DNA of 10,330 bases, taken from NCBI GenBank assembly GCA_021296025.1, contig JAGWBF010000076.1, positions 1-10,330 on the forward strand, given 5' to 3'. Position 1 is the first letter of the stretch, and each line of letters begins with the position of its first letter. Positions 7,546 to 10,330 of this stretch are shown here, one piece after another. The stretch comes from Dehalococcoidia bacterium (lineage in GTDB: Bacteria > Chloroflexota > Dehalococcoidia > Lucifugimonadales > JAGWBF01). The position numbers and the translations under genes were made by a program. The notes under the pieces were generated by a model. The model was not told the DNA's origin and made no database searches. It worked only from the letters and a program-made list of their open reading frames with translations.

Positions 7546-8343
7546 TCAGCCGCGCCCTCGCGACGTCACGTATGTTCCAGCATACCCACCGTCGACACAT
7601 GCTGCCAGTGCACCGGGCTTTCTGCCATCCAGAATGCATGTGTCGGGCACTATCTCCAAGGCCCTCAAACACGCCTGCAGCTTGGGAATCATGCCCCCCT
7701 TGACCACTCCTGAAGATAATAACAGCTTTGCGCTTCTTTCGTTCAAGCGGTGGATCACCCGGCCGGAGCCATCCATGACCCCTTCCACATCGGTCAAGAA
7801 CACCAGCCGTTCCGCTCCAATGGCGTGGGCGATCTCCCCCGCAACTGTATCAGCATTGACGTTTAGCAGCGACCCTGAGTACTGGGAGTCGTCGGCGTCG
7901 TGCAGGCCCAGGGGGGCAATCAGGGGAACGTACCCGCCATCCAGGGCTTGGAAGATAAGCTGGGGGTTTACCTTTGTAACCGTGCCAACGTAGCCCAGGG
8001 CCTCATCGGCAACCTCGGATTCCAGGAGTCCGCCATCGACGCCGCTAAGTCCCAGGGCTTTGCCGCCCAGGGACTGACCCGACGCAACGAGGCCCTTGTT
8101 GACCAGTCCCGTCAGCACCGCCGTGACGATCTCCAAGCTGGGGCCGTCCGTAACCCTGAGGCCCTTGACGAAACGGGGGACGGTGCCCTGGCGTTCCATC
8201 CACTGGCATATCATGCTCCCTCCCCCGTGCACCACCACAACCCGGACACCCCTCTGCTGCAGGGCCACCACATCGGCCAGGGTTGTATCCTCGCTTCCCA
8301 GGGTGCTTCCGCCAATTTTCACCACTACGGGACCTTGGGGCAC
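7546..8343 (-). CDS. argB: Acetylglutamate kinase, short form
   Basis: Phosphorylates N-acetylglutamate with ATP, the second step of arginine synthesis; cytosolic, amino acid kinase fold. The 265 residues contain KIGGS (9-13, Lys9), VHGGG (38-42, glycine-rich loop for the phosphate), GLRVTD (61-66, Arg63 for substrate), NVNADTVAGEI (161-171, Asn161 and Asp165) and KGGMIPK (215-221, Lys221). These correspond to the known E. coli catalytic residues Lys8, Arg66, Asn158, Asp162 and Lys217. KIGGS begins only eight residues in, so the N-terminal helix that builds hexamers in arginine-inhibited enzymes is absent, suggesting a dimeric, E. coli-like form. The start is GTG with GGAG at 8350-8353, 6 nt ahead; an in-frame TGA 15 nt upstream rules out a much longer product. 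A -35/-10 pair lies just upstream, and the UPF0182 gene follows after 29 nt. Confidence 0.97.
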   Translation of the reverse strand: MPQGPVVVKIGGSTLGSEDTTLADVVALQQRGVRVVVVHGGGSMICQWMERQGTVPRFVKGLRVTDGPSLEIVTAVLTGLVNKGLVASGQSLGGKALGLSGVDGGLLESEVADEALGYVGTVTKVNPQLIFQALDGGYVPLIAPLGLHDADDSQYSGSLLNVNADTVAGEIAHAIGAERLVFLTDVEGVMDGSGRVIHRLNERSAKLLLSSGVVKGGMIPKLQACLRALEIVPDTCILDGRKPGALAACVDGGYAGTYVTSRGRG

Positions 8344-8376
8344 ATGATGCTCCGTGAATCAGGTTGATGCATGTCA

Positions 8377-8405
8377 AGTATAGGATGTTTCAAAGGCAAT
8401 GGAAA
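8377..8405 (-). promoter_or_regulatory. Sigma-70-like promoter for argB and downstream genes
   Basis: On the minus strand TTTCCA (8400-8405, 4 of 6 to TTGACA) is followed after exactly 17 nt by TATACT (8377-8382, 5 of 6 to TATAAT). Predicted transcription start is near 8370, giving a leader of about 27 nt with the argB ribosome site. This supports an operon starting at argB. Assigned by pattern only. Confidence 0.55.
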
Positions 8406-8434
8406 CGAAATATGGAGGAAGGGGAATGTACGTC

Positions 8435-8482
8435 GGACCCTGGACCGGGGAGCCTCTTACGGACGGGACTTACTCCAGGTCC
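8435..8482 (-). repeat. Inverted repeat after argJ, imperfect
   Basis: GGACCCTGG (8435-8443) and CCAGGTCC (8475-8482) can pair with one bulged base across a 31-nt loop, starting 7 nt after the argJ stop. There is no U-run, so an intrinsic terminator is not supported. It could be a processing or mRNA-stability hairpin at the argJ 3' end. The rest of the 145-nt argJ-argB gap holds the argB promoter and ribosome site. Confidence 0.3.
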
Positions 8483-8488
8483 TATGGG

Positions 8489-9709
8489 CTAGGTCGTATA
8501 TGCGCTGTTGATGGTTACGTACTCTTCGCTGAGGCTGCATCCCCATGCTGTAGCTTGGGCTTCGCCCAGGTTCAGCTTGACCCGGAAGGTCACCTCATCC
8601 CCCTTCATTAGGACGACCACTGCGTCTCGATGAAAGGGGATAGGTCGGCCATCCTCTACCAAGCACACATCATTGATGTAGAGGGCCACCTTCTCTTCGC
8701 TGACCGCGGCTCCGCTCCGTCCCAGGGCGGCCATGACCCGTCCCCAGTTGGGGTCGGCGCCATGCACCGCCGATTTCACCAGGTTGGAGGATGCTATGGT
8801 CTTGGCGGCCGCCCTGGCGTCGGCCTCGCTGGAGGCCCCCTCGACCACCACCTGCATGATCCTGGAAGCTCCCTCACCGTCCTGGGCCAGGAGCCGGGTT
8901 AGGTGGACACAGAGCTGGGTCAGGGCATCCTGGAAGGTGTCCCCCGCAGGCGACCCGGCTCGGATTGGTCCGGCCCCCGCCTCGCCGTTGGCGAACAGAA
9001 GCACGCTGTCGTTGGTGCTGCTGTCCCCATCGACCGTCAGCATGTTGAGGGATGAGTCAACAGCCCTCTTCAACGCCGCGGCCAGGAAACCCTTGTCCAC
9101 CTCGGCGTCGGTCGTCAAATAGCAAAGCATGGTAGCCATGTTTGGGTGGATCATCCCCGAGCCCTTGGCGATTCCGCCTATGGTTACGCTCTTGCCATTG
9201 TGTTCGAAAGAGACCGCCCCTTCCTTGGGGAAGGTGTCTGTGGTCATGATGGCGCGGGCCAGGTTGTGTCCCCCGTCTTCCCCAACCTGGACCTGGCGGA
9301 GGCCCTCGCGGATGAGGGCCATGGGGAGCTCGACGCCTATGATGCCGGTGCTTCCCACGAGCACCTCTTCGGGCTGCAGACCCAGGTGACCGGCCGCTTG
9401 AGAGGCAGCTTCCCGGGCATCGAAGTACCCCTGCTCACCGACGCATGCGTTGGCGATCCCGCTGTTCACCACAAGCCCGGAGAATTTGCCGCCCGTGGCG
9501 ATGCGCTCCTGGTTGATGGTCACCGAAGGGGACCTGACGGTGCTGGTGGTGAACATGCCGGCGACCTCGCAGGGTGTGGACGACGCCAGGAGTCCCAGGT
9601 CCATCTTGTCCTCGGCAAAGGTCTTGATTCCGGCATAGGTGGCGCCGGCGGAGAAACCCTTGGGAGAGGTTACGGTGCCGCCTTGAACGGAGCTTATCTC
9701 GCCAGCCAT
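8489..9709 (-). CDS. argJ: Glutamate N-acetyltransferase (ornithine acetyltransferase) ArgJ
   Basis: Moves the acetyl group from N-acetylornithine to glutamate (cyclic arginine pathway). Some members also acetylate glutamate from acetyl-CoA, and motifs here do not settle which. The 406-residue precursor is expected to cut itself between Ala192 and Thr193 in GMIHPNMATML (185-195), giving alpha (1-192) and beta (193-406) chains, with Thr193 as nucleophile. GSTGIIG (119-125) provides the oxyanion-hole Thr-Gly, and the AKGSGM Lys183 is conserved. The C-terminal AWGCSLSEEYVTIN is family-typical. I chose ATG 9709 (MAGEISSVQGG) over an upstream in-frame start at 9799. The former has AAGGGGA 5 nt ahead and matches family length, and the predicted transcription start lies near 9758, downstream of the longer start. 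It is separated from argB by 145 nt, which includes a separate promoter. Confidence 0.96.
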   Translation of the reverse strand: MAGEISSVQGGTVTSPKGFSAGATYAGIKTFAEDKMDLGLLASSTPCEVAGMFTTSTVRSPSVTINQERIATGGKFSGLVVNSGIANACVGEQGYFDAREAASQAAGHLGLQPEEVLVGSTGIIGVELPMALIREGLRQVQVGEDGGHNLARAIMTTDTFPKEGAVSFEHNGKSVTIGGIAKGSGMIHPNMATMLCYLTTDAEVDKGFLAAALKRAVDSSLNMLTVDGDSSTNDSVLLFANGEAGAGPIRAGSPAGDTFQDALTQLCVHLTRLLAQDGEGASRIMQVVVEGASSEADARAAAKTIASSNLVKSAVHGADPNWGRVMAALGRSGAAVSEEKVALYINDVCLVEDGRPIPFHRDAVVVLMKGDEVTFRVKLNLGEAQATAWGCSLSEEYVTINSAYTT

Positions 9710-9714
9710 CGTCG

Positions 9715-9721
9715 TCCCCTT
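9715..9721 (-). promoter_or_regulatory. Ribosome binding site deciding the argJ start
   Basis: AAGGGGA on the minus strand ends 5 nt before ATG 9709. It is a fair Shine-Dalgarno match and favours this start over the in-frame one 90 nt upstream. Confidence 0.6.
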
Positions 9722-9764
9722 GAGCCAAAATGGTACCTGAACTGCACCCTGCAAACCGCCACGA

Positions 9765-9773
9765 AGTATATCA
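9765..9773 (-). promoter_or_regulatory. Extended -10 promoter of argJ
   Basis: TGATATACT on the minus strand combines a TGn extension with TATACT, the same -10 hexamer as the argB promoter. No good -35 lies at 16-18 nt, which is tolerable for extended -10 promoters. Predicted start is near 9758, with a leader of about 49 nt. Confidence 0.5.
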
Positions 9774-9833
9774 CAAGGGGACGGTAATCGTGGGGGCAAA
9801 CGTACATGGTTAGGCGCTGGGACGAGAGGACCA

Positions 9834-9867
9834 TCCCCTGTTGTAGAGCCTCCGCCTTGGCAGGGGA
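9834..9867. repeat. Inverted repeat, 7-bp arms
   Basis: TCCCCTG (9834-9840) and CAGGGGA (9861-9867) are perfect inverted arms with 20 nt between. The right arm directly abuts the next dyad at 9868. Role unknown. Confidence 0.35.
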
Positions 9868-9885
9868 CCGATTGCTGGCAATCGG
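9868..9885. repeat. Palindrome CCGATTGC-TG-GCAATCGG
   Basis: Perfect 8-bp arms around a 2-nt centre. In the plus direction it is followed by ACGTTTTCC, which is too weak a T-run for a confident terminator, and no plus-strand gene precedes it. It could be an operator for a dimeric regulator acting on argJ or on the divergent gene. Confidence 0.4.
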
Positions 9886-9925
9886 ACGTTTTCCTTGGTT
9901 CTTAGGTAGAGACCGTCCAGCACCG

Positions 9926-9949
9926 GAATATCCAGCAGGCTGGATATTC
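9926..9949. repeat. Palindrome with perfect 11-bp arms
   Basis: GAATATCCAGC and GCTGGATATTC are separated by AG, a 24-bp near-perfect dyad and the strongest one in the window. It is about 110 nt upstream of the predicted amidohydrolase start and about 180 nt upstream of the argJ start. It contains GAAT and ATTC ends, but at 16-nt spacing rather than the 4-nt spacing of the known ArgR box, so it is not a classic ARG box. Confidence 0.5.
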
Positions 9950-10015
9950 GAAGCAAGAGCCACTCCTCGAGGACCTCCTCCAAGAGAATGGTGCACTCCT
10001 CAACATCCCGCCCTA

Positions 10016-10044
10016 TTCAATTATTGCGTAATTTGTGGTACACT
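10016..10044 (+). promoter_or_regulatory. Extended -10 promoter of the amidohydrolase gene
   Basis: TGGTACACT (10036-10044) has a TGn extension and the hexamer TACACT. TTCAAT at 10016-10021, 17 nt upstream, is a weak -35. Predicted transcription start is near 10051, giving a 30-nt leader with a strong ribosome site. The 10019-10033 dyad overlaps the -35 and spacer. Confidence 0.45.
10019..10033. repeat. Small dyad overlapping the amidohydrolase -35 region
   Basis: AATTA-TTGCG-TAATT has perfect 5-bp arms and a 5-nt centre. Its place over the -35 and spacer would suit a repressor operator. It is short and AT-rich, so chance is a fair alternative. Confidence 0.3.
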
Positions 10045-10069
10045 GCCTGCATCTGTAGAAAATAAAACC

Positions 10070-10076
10070 GGAGGTG
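10070..10076 (+). promoter_or_regulatory. Ribosome binding site deciding a TTG start
   Basis: GGAGGTG ends 4 nt before TTG 10081 and is nearly a full anti-Shine-Dalgarno match. An in-frame TAA at 10063-10065 excludes a longer product. Confidence 0.75.
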
Positions 10077-10080
10077 CATC

Positions 10081-10330
10081 TTGCGAAACGGCTACAGAGT
10101 AGTTGACATGGACACCCATGTGGTGCCCCACCTTGAAGTACTTGAAAAGTACTCGGATCCCAGCTTCCGTTCTCGGTATTCCGAGCTGAACCCTTACAAG
10201 CGCACCAAGACCTTAAAGGACGGCAGCACCGTCAGCGACCTGCGCATAGCTCCCATCCCCTACGACCGCTTCCCTGGCGCCAAGATCGGCCAGGAAGAGG
10301 TTGCAGCCAAGGCTGGCGGCAAGAGCAGCT
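10081..10330 (+). CDS. Amidohydrolase_2-like metal-dependent hydrolase, N-terminal part (cut by window end)
   Basis: Only the first 83 codons are in the window. Translated from TTG it reads MRNGYRVVDMDTHVVPHLEV and continues in frame to the last base. The VDMDTHV stretch near residue 8-14 resembles the first-strand metal motif D/E-x-H of the amidohydrolase_2 (PF04909) group, where the first ligand of the usual HxH is acidic; His13 follows Asp11. The following Pro-His and the charged YSEL...YKR segment also fit soil and marine members annotated as predicted hydrolases or decarboxylases. Substrate cannot be named. It is divergent from argJ, with its own extended -10 promoter and strong ribosome site, so a role in arginine synthesis is unlikely. 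The family call rests on a short segment and is moderate. Confidence 0.7.
   Translation, partial: MRNGYRVVDMDTHVVPHLEVLEKYSDPSFRSRYSELNPYKRTKTLKDGSTVSDLRIAPIPYDRFPGAKIGQEEVAAKAGGKSS

Larger units (their letters stand above)
9710..10080. other. Divergent intergenic region (371 nt) between argJ and the amidohydrolase gene
   Basis: No convincing gene lies here; reading frames that cross it overlap the argJ start or the downstream gene and have no family character. It holds the argJ promoter and ribosome site on the left, a cluster of inverted repeats between 9834 and 9949, and a plus-strand extended -10 promoter with a small dyad at the right. The repeats sit upstream of both predicted transcription starts, so they are better candidates for protein binding than for leader RNA structure. 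Confidence 0.7.

Noticed and set aside
8435..8482. Intrinsic terminator after argJ
   Set aside because: The stem is imperfect, the loop is 31 nt and no U-run follows on the transcribed strand.
9710..9799. 30-residue N-terminal extension of ArgJ
   Set aside because: The extension includes the predicted -10 element and would start before the predicted transcript; ATG 9709 has a ribosome site and family-typical length.
9868..9897. Plus-strand intrinsic terminator
   Set aside because: A short stem with only a four-T run, and no plus-strand gene upstream to terminate.
9926..9949. ArgR (ARG box) operator
   Set aside because: GAAT and ATTC ends are present, but the spacing between them is 16 nt instead of about 4, so it does not fit the known box.
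9694..9996. 100-codon minus-strand open frame upstream of argJ
   Set aside because: It overlaps the argJ ribosome site and start in another frame, spans the promoter, and has no protein-like conservation I recognise.
9806..10102. 98-codon plus-strand open frame across the divergent region
   Set aside because: It runs through the palindromes and the extended -10 promoter and into the amidohydrolase start in a different frame; not a credible gene.
1..10330. CRISPR array, insertion sequence, phage or toxin-antitoxin module
   Set aside because: I saw no regularly spaced repeats, transposase-like proteins, terminal repeats or paired small genes; all coding space is explained by metabolic genes and UPF0182.

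Overview
The window looks like a chromosomal segment of a moderately GC-rich bacterium. I infer Chloroflexota, perhaps a Dehalococcoidia/SAR202-type lineage, from protein style: the ArgH and ArgD sequence character, a UPF0182 membrane protein, and an amidohydrolase_2-type enzyme next to core metabolism. This is an impression from memory of those families, not a search result. There are no tRNA or rRNA genes, CRISPR arrays, insertion sequences or phage genes.

Seven complete genes lie on the minus strand and read right to left: argJ, argB, a UPF0182-family membrane protein, argD, argG, argH and rpe. Six are packed tightly. argB to UPF0182 is 29 nt, UPF0182 and argD overlap by 4 nt (ATGA), argD to argG is 43 nt, argG to argH is 94 nt, and argH and rpe abut with no gap. 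argJ is separated from argB by 145 nt. Each of argJ and argB has its own plausible TATACT-type promoter, so the likely layout is an argJ transcript (perhaps reading on) plus an argB-UPF0182-argD-argG-argH-rpe operon. argC and argF are absent from the window, so the arginine pathway is nearly but not fully clustered here.

In pathway order, ArgJ makes N-acetylglutamate and/or recycles acetyl from N-acetylornithine. ArgB phosphorylates N-acetylglutamate, ArgD transaminates the semialdehyde to N-acetylornithine, and ArgG and ArgH convert citrulline to arginine. Rpe belongs to the pentose phosphate pathway and appears to be an operon passenger. The 961-residue UPF0182 protein is the real stranger. 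It has seven predicted membrane helices, a large non-membrane domain, a Pro/Thr/Asp/Glu linker carrying a 39-bp-spaced repeat, and a four-heptad C-terminal coiled coil whose last codons contain the ribosome binding site of argD.

To the right is a 371-nt divergent intergenic region holding the argJ promoter, several inverted repeats (one with perfect 11-bp arms), and an extended -10 promoter. That promoter precedes a plus-strand gene starting at TTG 10081, which is cut off by the window end and looks like the N-terminus of an amidohydrolase_2-type metal-dependent hydrolase.

I do not see a clearly new multi-gene system. The points most worth following are the UPF0182 gene translationally coupled inside an arginine operon, the short ArgH N-terminus with no ribosome binding site, the structured divergent promoter region, and the strong preference for TAG stop codons.
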